DNA of 64,000 nucleotides from Actinomycetospora cinnamomea (GTDB lineage Bacteria; Actinomycetota; Actinomycetes; Mycobacteriales; Pseudonocardiaceae). The stretch lies in assembly GCF_003096675.1 (NCBI RefSeq), contig NZ_QEKW01000006.1, positions 186,001 through 250,000 of the forward strand. The letters are read 5' to 3'. Made by a program: the position numbers and the translations under genes. The notes beneath the pieces were generated by a model. That model was not told the DNA's origin, did no database searches, and saw only the letters and a program-made list of their open reading frames with translations. Below are positions 11,093-19,041 of the stretch, one piece after another. Positions within the stretch are counted from its first letter, which is position 1; the number at the start of each line of letters is the position of its first letter.

Positions 11093-11881
11093 TCAGCGTG
11101 CTCCCTCCTGCTCGCGCTCCGGGGTCGGGGTCTCGGCGGTGCCGCCGGTGCTGTCCGGGGCGTTCGGCGCGTTCGGGGCGTTCGGCCGGCCCGCGACGGC
11201 GTCGACGACCGCGTCCCAGCGCCGCCGCTCCCGCTCGGGGAAGCGACGCAGGCTGCGCAGCGCCTTGCTCGAGCCCTCGCGGTAGCGCCGCCGCGCCCAC
11301 GGCGAGGTCGGCCGGGCCAGCCGCACGGCACCGACGAGGGCCAGCAGCGGCACGAGCACGCCGAGCAGCCCGAGCAGGAAGCGGCCCTTGAGCAGGGCGA
11401 CGACCGCCAACAGGCCGTTGACGACGATCGTGACGGCGACGATGACGACGCCGTCGGCGGTGTCCGGGTCGAAGGGGTTGGCCCCGAGGACGAGCAGGGC
11501 CATCAGCGCGGCGACGACGAACACCGCGTCGACCGACAGGCGCCCCTCGCGCTCCCAGTAGACGTCGGAGAGGTGCAGCCAGAGCGCGAACTCGTCGAGG
11601 GCCAGGGCGGCGCCCGCCCCGAACAGCGCCGCGAGCACGTACTGCCAGGGCGGGTCGGGCCGGTAGGTGAACTCGCCGACGCCCGCGATCAGCATGGCGA
11701 AGATGCCCCACACCAGGTGGTGCAGGTGCACCCCGCCCACCGACTGGTTCCGGAACGGGCCCTTGCCGGCCCGGATGAGCCGCACGACCACCCGGGTCGC
11801 GAGGAAGACGACCACGAACGAGCCGAGCATCCACGCGGCGGCGACGCGGTCCTCGAGGTCCAGGGTGAAGGTCAGTTCCAC
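11093..11881 (-). CDS. Integral membrane protein of unknown function
   Basis: A 262-residue protein with about six hydrophobic segments, the motif GGVHLHHLVWGIF around residues 45-57, a conserved-looking acidic/Trp stretch LDEFALWLHLSDVYW, and a basic C-terminal tail ending in NAPNAPNAP repeats and Glu/Arg residues. I do not recognise a characterised family; the HLHH motif suggests metal or haem ligands but this is a guess. The GTG start at 11881 overlaps the end of the EamA gene by 10 nt, and lysX follows after 2 nt, so it is part of the same transcription unit and may act with LysX at the membrane. Confidence 0.8.
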   Translation of the reverse strand: MELTFTLDLEDRVAAAWMLGSFVVVFLATRVVVRLIRAGKGPFRNQSVGGVHLHHLVWGIFAMLIAGVGEFTYRPDPPWQYVLAALFGAGAALALDEFALWLHLSDVYWEREGRLSVDAVFVVAALMALLVLGANPFDPDTADGVVIVAVTIVVNGLLAVVALLKGRFLLGLLGVLVPLLALVGAVRLARPTSPWARRRYREGSSKALRSLRRFPERERRRWDAVVDAVAGRPNAPNAPNAPDSTGGTAETPTPEREQEGAR

Positions 11882-12756
11882 GCCGACTCCACGGGCTCGC
11901 GCAGCGGGGTGGCGGTCGCCGCCGACGACCGGGAGAGCGCGGCGGTGGCGGCCACCATGAGGACGACGAGCACGCCGATCAGGCCCCACTCGAGGCCGTC
12001 GGCGCGCACCTGCTCGCCGAGCACGACGACGCCGAGCACGGCCGCGACCACCGGCTCGCCCACCGTCACCGCCGGCAGCGAGGCGGCGAGCGGGCCGGCG
12101 CCGAACGCGGCCTGCTGCAGCAGCGTGCCGCCGACGGCCGCGCCGACGAGCGCCCACGTCTCCCACGAGGTGAGCAGCACGACCGGGCCCTCGCCCAGCA
12201 GGTCCACCACCGACTTGGTGAGGGCGGCCGTGAGGCCGTAGAGCAGGCCCGTGCCCACGGCGAGCAGCGCCGCGCGCCGGGGGCCGCGTCGGCGACCGGC
12301 GAGCACGATGCACGCCACGAGCACGAGGGCGAGGCCGACGAGGGCGGGGAGCCAGGTCGCGAACGGCGCCTGGTCGACCCCGGCGGTCGGCTCGCCCACG
12401 ATCACGAACAGGGCCAGGGCGGCGACCAGGACGACGGCCCAGCGCACCTCGGCGCGCCCGATCCGGCGGCCGTTCAGGCGCGCCTCGAGGGGCAACGCGA
12501 AGAGCACCGTGGTGACGAGCAGGGGCTGCACGAGCAGCAGGGCCCCGACGCCGAGGGCCGCGGCCTGGACGAGGAAGCCACCGGTGTCGCCCGCGGTGCC
12601 CGCCCACCAGCGCGGCGAGCGCACCAGCCGGGCCAGGAGGCGCCCGCCGCGGGCCTCGTCGTCGGGCACGTCGGCGGCCGCGCCGCGCTGGACCACCGAG
12701 GCGATGGCGAAGAGCAGGGCGGCCAGGATCGCCAGCGCGCCCGCCAGCACGGTCAC
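11872..12756 (-). CDS. EamA/DMT-family transporter
   Basis: A 294-residue protein with about ten transmembrane segments in two EamA-like halves, typical of drug/metabolite transporters. The second half contains GEPVVAAVLGVVVLGEQVRADGLEWGLIGV, a common DMT pattern (E-P-x-x-A...LGE). Substrate unknown. It is the first gene of the minus-strand operon leading to lysX; the start is GTG at 12756, and the divergent acyltransferase gene starts 282 nt away. Confidence 0.8.
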   Translation of the reverse strand: MTVLAGALAILAALLFAIASVVQRGAAADVPDDEARGGRLLARLVRSPRWWAGTAGDTGGFLVQAAALGVGALLLVQPLLVTTVLFALPLEARLNGRRIGRAEVRWAVVLVAALALFVIVGEPTAGVDQAPFATWLPALVGLALVLVACIVLAGRRRGPRRAALLAVGTGLLYGLTAALTKSVVDLLGEGPVVLLTSWETWALVGAAVGGTLLQQAAFGAGPLAASLPAVTVGEPVVAAVLGVVVLGEQVRADGLEWGLIGVLVVLMVAATAALSRSSAATATPLREPVESAWN

Positions 12757-13038
12757 GTCGGCGCCCGGTCGACCGTCATCACCCGGTCAGTGCAGCACCC
12801 ACCGGGCACGCTGCGCGACAAGATCTCCATGAGGTCACCCGATCGGTCGAGGAGAGGTCGGAGTCCGCAGGTGGGGACTGTCGGGAAGGTGACACCGGGT
12901 CGTCTCGCGGCCCTCGCCATCGTCCTCCGCCGGTCCGTCGCGGCGGGCCTCCGCCCACCGCGGCCAGACGGGACCGCACCTACGATCCCCAGGTCGCGGC
13001 GGAACGCCGGAGGCATCGGACGGGAGGCCAGTGCGCCC
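12757..13038. other. Divergent intergenic region (EamA operon / acyltransferase)
   Basis: 282 bp without a convincing gene. A possible -10, TACGAT at 12981-12986, points to the acyltransferase with a leader of about 45 nt; no good -35 is visible. Open frames here are Arg-rich and unsupported. Confidence 0.4.
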
Positions 13039-15096
13039 ATGACATCGGTCGGTCCCGTCGATCCCGTGAAGGACCGCTCCTCCGCGACGACGCCCCGGGT
13101 CGGCCGTGAGGCGCGGAGCTCGCGCTTCCGGCCCGAGATCGAGGGGCTGCGCGGCCTCGCCGCCGTCCTCGTCGTGATCTACCACGTCTGGGTGGGCCGG
13201 GTCTCGGGCGGCGTCGACGTCTTCTTCCTGCTGTCCGGGTTCCTCGTCGTCGGGATGCTCGTCCGCAGCGTGGAGCGCGGCCGGCTGCGGGTCGCGGCCA
13301 CCTGGTTGCGGCTGTTCTGGCGCCTGCTCCCGACCGCGGGCCTCGTGCTGCTGGTCAGCGCCGTGGCCGCGATCGCGCTGATCTCGCCGCTGCGCTGGCC
13401 CCAGAACATCGCCGAGCTCCTCGCCTCGGCGTTCTTCCTGGAGAACTGGCGGCTGGCCGCCGACGCCGTCGACTACTACGCCGACAACAACACGGCCAGC
13501 GTCGCCCAGCACTTCTGGTCCCTCTCGGTGCAGGGGCAGTTCTACGTGGTGGCACCGCTGCTCGTCCTGCTCGTCGCGGTCGTCGCCCGGCGCCTGCGCG
13601 CGGACGTCCGGCGGGTCCTGCTCGTGGTCCTCGCCGGTGTCGTCGCGGCCTCGCTGACGTACTCGGTGATCACCACCGCCGTCGACCAGCCCTTCGCGTA
13701 CTTCGACTCCCTCGCCCGCGCGTGGGAGTTCGCGATCGGCGGCATCCTGGGCCTGACCATCGATCGCATCCGGCTCTCCCGCGGCGTCCGGGTGCTGCTG
13801 GGCTGGGTCGGTGTGCTCGCGCTGGTGGCGTGCGGGGCCGCCCTCGACGTCGGGGCGGGCTTCCCCGGATACCTCGCGCTGTGGCCGGTCGCGGCCGCGG
13901 CGGCGGTCGTGGTCGCCGGGAGCACGGGGTCCGGCGCCGGCGCCGACCGGCTGCTGGTCTCGCGGACCGGCCAGTACCTCGGCGAGATCAGCTACCCCCT
14001 CTACCTGTGGCACTGGCCGGTTCTCATCCTCTACCTGTCCTACCGCGAGCGCGCCGAGGTCGGCCTCGTCGGCGGCCTGGGCGTGGTCGGGCTGTCGGTG
14101 GTGCTGGCCGTCGTCAGCCACCACCTGCTCGAGCGGCCCGCGCGGGACGTCAAGCCGGGCGGCCCTCCGTGGTGGCGACCCGCGGTGCTCGTGGCCGCGG
14201 CGCTCGCCCCGGTCCTGCTCGTGTGCCTCGCCTGGCACGCGGCGAGCAGCCAGCGCGCGGGCGCGTACGTCGATCTCGGGGACCCCAGCCACCCCGGCGC
14301 GGTCGCCCGCCTGCCCGGCTTCGTCTACGACGGCGAGCCCGACGCGCCGCTGCGCCCCTCGACCGTGGCGGTGGTCGACGACTGGGTGGAGTACGAACGC
14401 GACTGCGTCCGGCCCCCCGCGTGGCCGAACCTCGAGCTGTGCACCTACCTGCCCGCCGAGGAGCCCGACCGCGTCATCACGGTCGTCGGCGACTCCCACG
14501 TGCAGCAGTTCCTGCCGGCACTCGAGTCGCTGGCCCTCGAGCGCAACTGGGAGGTCCGGACGCTGATCCGTCCCGGCTGCCCGTTCTCGACCAGCTCCGA
14601 CGCCAACATCGGCGAGGTCCCGTGCCTGGAGTGGAACGCCGCGGCCATCGAGTACCTCGTCGCCGAGCCGCCCGACGCCGTGGTCGCCTCGTCCACGCGC
14701 AACGTGCGCGCCGGGCTCACCGAGGAGACGCCGCCGGGCTTCGTCGAGGCGTGGCAGAGGCTCGACGCCGCGGGCATCCCGGTCGTCGCCCTGCGCGACA
14801 ACCCCCGCTTCGACTGGTGGCCGGCGGAGTGCGTGGAGACCCACGGCCGCGGCGCCCCCGAGTGCGAGCTGCCGCGCGACCAGCTCTACGCCCCCGAGCC
14901 TCCGTACGCGGCGATGGACGTGCCCCCCAACGTCGGCTTCCTCGACCTCACCGACCACCTGTGCACCGAGACCGTCTGCCCGCCCGAGATCGGCAACGTC
15001 ATGGTCTACCTCGACGACAACCACCTCTCGGCGTCCTACGCGCGCAGCCTGGCCCCCGTGGTGTCGCTGCTGTTCCCCGCCGCGCTGGAGCGGTGA
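13039..15096 (+). CDS. Acyltransferase-3 / SGNH fusion protein (OafA-like), copy 1
   Basis: Integral membrane O-acyltransferase with an N-terminal acyltransferase-3 domain (His49 in IYHVWVGRVSGGVDVFF, ten or so membrane segments) followed by a periplasmic SGNH domain with GDS at Ser486 and DDNH at 659-662. Such proteins move an acyl group across the membrane onto cell-surface glycans. The 685-residue length fits the fused type. ATG 13039 is chosen because the domain starts soon after it; longer readings are low-complexity. It is clearly paralogous to the protein at 19042-21087. Between the two lie a membrane protein, a methyltransferase and the second glfT2-type gene, so galactan is a possible acceptor, by inference. 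Confidence 0.9.
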   Translation: MTSVGPVDPVKDRSSATTPRVGREARSSRFRPEIEGLRGLAAVLVVIYHVWVGRVSGGVDVFFLLSGFLVVGMLVRSVERGRLRVAATWLRLFWRLLPTAGLVLLVSAVAAIALISPLRWPQNIAELLASAFFLENWRLAADAVDYYADNNTASVAQHFWSLSVQGQFYVVAPLLVLLVAVVARRLRADVRRVLLVVLAGVVAASLTYSVITTAVDQPFAYFDSLARAWEFAIGGILGLTIDRIRLSRGVRVLLGWVGVLALVACGAALDVGAGFPGYLALWPVAAAAAVVVAGSTGSGAGADRLLVSRTGQYLGEISYPLYLWHWPVLILYLSYRERAEVGLVGGLGVVGLSVVLAVVSHHLLERPARDVKPGGPPWWRPAVLVAAALAPVLLVCLAWHAASSQRAGAYVDLGDPSHPGAVARLPGFVYDGEPDAPLRPSTVAVVDDWVEYERDCVRPPAWPNLELCTYLPAEEPDRVITVVGDSHVQQFLPALESLALERNWEVRTLIRPGCPFSTSSDANIGEVPCLEWNAAAIEYLVAEPPDAVVASSTRNVRAGLTEETPPGFVEAWQRLDAAGIPVVALRDNPRFDWWPAECVETHGRGAPECELPRDQLYAPEPPYAAMDVPPNVGFLDLTDHLCTETVCPPEIGNVMVYLDDNHLSASYARSLAPVVSLLFPAALER

Positions 15097-15122
15097 GCGC
15101 GCGCGCACGGCGACTTGCGAGG

Positions 15123-15773
15123 ATGGTCCGGATGCGTCTCCCCGCGGCCGTCGCCGCCACCGCCCTCCCGGCCGTGGCCCTGGCCGTCCTCGGCACCTCC
15201 CACCCCACCGTGCTGACCCCCGAGTCGGCACCCTGGTGGCGCGACCTGCACGTCATCGGGCTGGTGCTCTTCCCGCTGCTCGCGCTCGGGCCCTGGGCCG
15301 TGGTGCGCGTCGCGCGGCCCGGCGGTCCCCTCGGCGGTGTGCTCGAGGGCCTCGCGATCGTGCTGGGCGTCGTCTACACGGGCTTCTACACCGCGCTCGA
15401 CGCCCTGGCCGGCATCGGTGGCGGCCACGAGACGATGCGCCTCGGCCCCGGACCGTGGGTCTCGTCGCTGTTCGAGATCGCCGACCAGGTCGTCCTGCCG
15501 GGGGTCTACGCCTACCTCGCGGCGACGGTGCTCGCGGCCGTGCTGGCGCTGGTGCGGGCCCCGGGCGCATGGCGCCTGCTCGCCGCGGTCGGCGCGCTGT
15601 TCGCCGTCGTCGGCGCCTGGTCGTTCCTGACCAGCCACATCTACTGGCCCTACGGCGTCGCGACGATGGTGATGCTGGGCCTCGGGCACACGCTGCTGGC
15701 GGTGGCGGCGGTGCGCCGGCCGACGGCGCCGCGGGGCGTCCCCCTCGCCGCCCACCCGGCCGTCGCGGCCTGA
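15123..15773 (+). CDS. Multi-pass membrane protein of unknown function
   Basis: A 216-residue protein with about five or six hydrophobic segments and a conserved-looking polar loop containing GIGGGHETMRLGPGPWVSSLFE and SHIYWPYGVATM. No characterised family is recognised. ATG 15123 and ATG 15132 are both possible starts; it begins about 26 nt after the acyltransferase stop, suggesting the same transcript and perhaps a shared envelope role. Confidence 0.7.
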   Translation: MVRMRLPAAVAATALPAVALAVLGTSHPTVLTPESAPWWRDLHVIGLVLFPLLALGPWAVVRVARPGGPLGGVLEGLAIVLGVVYTGFYTALDALAGIGGGHETMRLGPGPWVSSLFEIADQVVLPGVYAYLAATVLAAVLALVRAPGAWRLLAAVGALFAVVGAWSFLTSHIYWPYGVATMVMLGLGHTLLAVAAVRRPTAPRGVPLAAHPAVAA

Positions 15774-15800
15774 CGACCCGCCCGCCGGTCACCGCCGACC

Positions 15801-15816
15801 GGTCCGCGACCGGACC
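15801..15816 (+). terminator. Short inverted repeat after the membrane protein gene
   Basis: GGTCCG at 15801-15806 and CGGACC at 15811-15816 form a 6-bp GC stem with a CGAC loop in the 70-nt gap before the methyltransferase. No T-tract. It is a weak terminator candidate. Confidence 0.3.
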
Positions 15817-15843
15817 TCGACGCGCCTGTCGGCGTCCGTTTCG

Positions 15844-16737
15844 ATGGCGGTCGTGCCCCGCTTCTCCCGTCTGCGCCACGCCCTGCACGTCCGCCTGCTC
15901 GACGCGGTCGAGCGGGGGACGGCGGCGGCGCTGGACGCGCGGGTCGCGCCCCGGCTCGATGCCCTCGAGCGACGGGCGCGGGAGCACGCCGACGCGCTCG
16001 CGGCCGCCCGCGCCGAGGTCGCCGGGCTGCGCGACGAGCTGCACGCCCGGGAGGTGCGCGAGCGCCGGGACATGCTCGCGGCGGGCGAGCGGGACGCCGT
16101 GGCGTCGAGCGCCCGCTTCGTCCGCGACGCGATGCCCGGGGCCCGCACGTTCCCGCACCCGGGGGCGACGCTGACGCACGCCCTCGGACTCGCGCCGCGC
16201 GGCGGGATGGCGCTGGAGTTCGGCGTCTACACCGGCACCACGCTGCGCGCGATCGCCGAGGCCCGGGGCGACGGCCGCGTGTACGGGTTCGACTCGTTCC
16301 AGGGCCTGCCGGAGGACTGGCGGGCCGGCTTCGGCGCCGGCACCTTCGACGACGCCGAGCCCCCGGAGGTGCCGGGCGCCGAGCTCGTCGTCGGGTGGTT
16401 CGCCGACACGTTGCCGGCGTTCCTGGCGGCCCACCCGGGTCCGGTGGACCTCCTGCACCTCGACGCCGACCTCTACTCGTCGACGGTCACGGTGCTCGAG
16501 CACGTGGGGCCGCGCCTGCGTCCCGGGTCGGTCGTCGTGTTCGACGAGTACCTCAACCACCCCGGGTGGGAGGAGGGCGAGCACCGGGCCTGGCGCGAGT
16601 ACGTCGCGCGGACGGGGCTGGCGTTCTCCTACGAGGCCTTCACCCACGACAACGAGCAGGTGGTCGTCGTCGTCGCCTCGCCACCGATCCCCGCTGCCCC
16701 GACCCAGCGATCTGCGTCAACTGGCGTCTCCCCCTGA
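15844..16737 (+). CDS. Class I SAM-dependent methyltransferase, TylF/macrocin-like
   Basis: 297 residues. The first ~75 form a charged helix rich in Arg/Glu/Ala (probable coiled coil), followed by a Rossmann methyltransferase domain: LEFGVYTGTTLRAIAE is motif I, VYGFDSFQGLPEDW is motif II with the acidic ribose ligand, and LLHLDADLYSSTVTVLEH and VFDEYLNHPGWEEGEHRAW match TylF/macrocin O-methyltransferases that act on sugar hydroxyls. Given the neighbours, methylation of a cell-surface glycan or of its precursor is the likely role; the acceptor is unknown. It ends convergently with the second glfT2-type gene. Confidence 0.82.
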   Translation: MAVVPRFSRLRHALHVRLLDAVERGTAAALDARVAPRLDALERRAREHADALAAARAEVAGLRDELHAREVRERRDMLAAGERDAVASSARFVRDAMPGARTFPHPGATLTHALGLAPRGGMALEFGVYTGTTLRAIAEARGDGRVYGFDSFQGLPEDWRAGFGAGTFDDAEPPEVPGAELVVGWFADTLPAFLAAHPGPVDLLHLDADLYSSTVTVLEHVGPRLRPGSVVVFDEYLNHPGWEEGEHRAWREYVARTGLAFSYEAFTHDNEQVVVVVASPPIPAAPTQRSASTGVSP

Positions 16738-16747
16738 GCTGAGACGC
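16724..16747. terminator. Inverted repeat at the convergent methyltransferase / glfT2-like ends
   Basis: GCGTCTC at 16724-16730 and GAGACGC at 16741-16747 pair perfectly over 7 bp with a 10-nt loop that contains the methyltransferase stop codon. It sits between two convergent genes and may stop transcription from both sides. Confidence 0.45.
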
Positions 16748-16792
16748 GGTGTGCCCGCGAGGAACGGCTCGGCGGCCTCCCGGCGCGGACCA

Positions 16793-18670
16793 TCACACCT
16801 CGTCGAGGCCGAAGAGACGCCGCCAGCTTGCGGCCCCTGTCAGCGAATCCTGAGCGGCACGCCACCGCTCGGCGGCCTCCGAGCCATCGCAGGTGAAACG
16901 CCACAGCACCCGGGCGCCCTCGCGGGCGAGAGCCATGAGGTGGTCGGGGTCGCGGCGACGAACCCGGACGCCGTGCTCCCCGGCGTCGACGACGGCCACC
17001 CGGTCGAACAGGGAGACGTGCCACCAGTGGGCCTCACCCGAGCCGACGAGCCCGCCGTGGTGCGGTACTCGGCCGGTGGCCTGCTGCACCGCGCGCTTCA
17101 GCTTCACGAGCCGGGGCCGCGAAGGCTTGTGGCCGGCGCGGACGATCGGCATGTCCACGCTCGCCATGCCCGGGACGTCGTGCACGTCATGCACCGTCGT
17201 CTCGGCGTACCGGCGGCGCTCCTCCTGGACTGTGAAGGCCGCGCTCACTCCACCGTCGGCAAGGACCCCCGGCCCGACCAAGAAGTCGTCCACCGCCTTG
17301 ATCAGTGCGGCGGCGAGTCCGTAGTTCATCTGCAGGAGGTACGCGACGAGTTGCTCACGCAGCGCGCGGCCGATCCGGCGGACCTGGAACTCCGAGTGCA
17401 AAGCCGACGTGATCATGGCATTGCGATGGTTGAAGTACCGGCGCCAGTCGTCCCAGTCCTTCCACATGAAGTCCGCGTGCCACAGACCCGCGCTGGGAAG
17501 GGTGACCGTCGGGAAGCCTCGGCTTCGTGCGCGATAGCTGTACTCCACATCGTCCCACTGGAAGAAGAAGGGGAGTGGATAACCGATCGCGCGTGTGACC
17601 TCACTGGGGATCAGGCACGCCCACCACCCAGCGTATCCAGCGTCGACGCGGCGATCCTGGACGTTCTTGCTGCCGTCGGGGAGGTAGCCAGTGACGTCCG
17701 ACTCGCCGACGGCGCCCTCCGGGATGCGACCGTTGGCGAGCTCGACCAGGTCGGCGTACTCCGCACCTGCGATCACCTGGGTGGGGTGAAGAAGGTTGAG
17801 CATCTGCGCCCCGACAATGGTCGGGACCGCCGTGTGGCGAGCGAACGCGGCAAGGCGGACGACCACCTCCGGCTCGCAGCGGACGTCGTCGTCCATGAGC
17901 AGGACGTCGGTCCGCGGATCGGTGCCGCGCTCGACCAGCTCGTACAGGCCACGGGTGAAGCCGCCGGCCCCTCCCAGGTTGCTCTGGGTGAGATAGGTCA
18001 ACCGCGGCCCCAGCTCCGCGGCCACGGCGGCGAAATCGGGCTGGTCCTTCACTCGGTCGGAGCCCTGGTCGACGACGAGGATCCGGTCGAGGACCGCGAG
18101 CGCGTCCTCGTCGTCGAGGACCGTGCGCAGGGTGGTCAGGCAGTCGCCGGGACGGTTGTGGGTGCAGACCACCATCGACGTGCGTCGGTTGTCCGTCGGG
18201 GCCTGCACGGTCCAGCGTGCCTCGGACAGCTCGAGCTCGTCGTCGTCGGTGGTGATCTCGATCCACAGGCCTCCGCCGTCGAGGAACCGATCGAGCGTCG
18301 CGGTGAGCGCGAGCTCCGTGCCCGGGGTGTCGTGGACGGAGAGGGTGCGCGGCACCCCGTTGGTGTCCGAGGCCCGCAGCATCACCCGCCCCTGTCCGCT
18401 GACCCGTCCCTCGAACCGCACCTCTCGTGCCGTGGCCCAGCGCTGCCAGTAGCTCGCGGAGAAGCGTCCGAAGTAGGTGTTGGTGCTGACGTGGCTGAAC
18501 GCTCCCACGCGCAGCCGATGACGTCGTCGTTCCGCCCGGCCGCGGACGATCTCCACATACATCTCATCGGGGATCTCGGCGGTCGGCCCGGCGTACAGCC
18601 CGCGCGCGACCGCGACGCGCTCCGGGCGCGTGGTCGGGTCGGCCGTGCGGACGGTGTGGACGTCGGTCAT
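16793..18670 (-). CDS. Second GlfT2-type galactofuranosyltransferase
   Basis: A 625-residue homologue of GlfT2 (637 residues in M. tuberculosis), complete. It has the N-terminal beta domain (SASYWQRWATAREVRFEG around 71-88), the GT2 core with metal-binding MDDD at 259-262, WDD at 372-374, and His398 in LWHADFMW, plus the C-terminal helices. The catalytic set matches GlfT2, so it should transfer Galf from UDP-Galf. ATG 18670 is chosen because family sequence begins soon after; the reading to 18811 adds unrelated residues. Its N-terminal sequence differs clearly from the glfT2 at the left edge, so it is a divergent paralogue, perhaps for a different acceptor or linkage. Confidence 0.9.
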   Translation of the reverse strand: MTDVHTVRTADPTTRPERVAVARGLYAGPTAEIPDEMYVEIVRGRAERRRHRLRVGAFSHVSTNTYFGRFSASYWQRWATAREVRFEGRVSGQGRVMLRASDTNGVPRTLSVHDTPGTELALTATLDRFLDGGGLWIEITTDDDELELSEARWTVQAPTDNRRTSMVVCTHNRPGDCLTTLRTVLDDEDALAVLDRILVVDQGSDRVKDQPDFAAVAAELGPRLTYLTQSNLGGAGGFTRGLYELVERGTDPRTDVLLMDDDVRCEPEVVVRLAAFARHTAVPTIVGAQMLNLLHPTQVIAGAEYADLVELANGRIPEGAVGESDVTGYLPDGSKNVQDRRVDAGYAGWWACLIPSEVTRAIGYPLPFFFQWDDVEYSYRARSRGFPTVTLPSAGLWHADFMWKDWDDWRRYFNHRNAMITSALHSEFQVRRIGRALREQLVAYLLQMNYGLAAALIKAVDDFLVGPGVLADGGVSAAFTVQEERRRYAETTVHDVHDVPGMASVDMPIVRAGHKPSRPRLVKLKRAVQQATGRVPHHGGLVGSGEAHWWHVSLFDRVAVVDAGEHGVRVRRRDPDHLMALAREGARVLWRFTCDGSEAAERWRAAQDSLTGAASWRRLFGLDEV

Positions 18671-19041
18671 CAGTGTGCGTGCTCCCCGCGGTGGGTGGTC
18701 GGGCGATCTCACCGTGTGCGATCCCCAGGGTAGGAGACGCGCACCACCGTCCCCGGCACGCCAGGCCGCCCCGGACGGTGCAGGGAACGACGTCATCCGC
18801 TCGATCGTCAACGAACGGCGGCCTGTCCCACTGTCGTAGGGAACGTCCTGGTGTGCCTGGACCCATCACCTCAGTGCGACGTTCGCCGATGCCGCCGCAC
18901 CGGTCGTCGCTGCGGCCGTCCTCGAGGCCATAAGGCGGAACACGCGGGGGTAGTCACCGAACACCCGCCCACCACCCCGGCTCTCCTCGGCGTGGCCGTG
19001 GTCGTAACGTCGGGGGAGAGGATCGACACGCTGGGAGCGCG
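18671..19041. other. Divergent intergenic region between glfT2-like and acyltransferase genes
   Basis: 371 bp with no convincing gene. It must hold the promoters of both flanking genes. TAACGT about 30 nt upstream of ATG 19042 fits a -10 for the plus gene; no clear -35, operator or hairpin was found. Confidence 0.4.

Noticed and set aside
13722-15123. Plus-strand frame running through the acyltransferase gene into the next membrane protein
   Set aside because: Only the part from 15123 on resembles a protein; upstream is a shadow of the acyltransferase frame.
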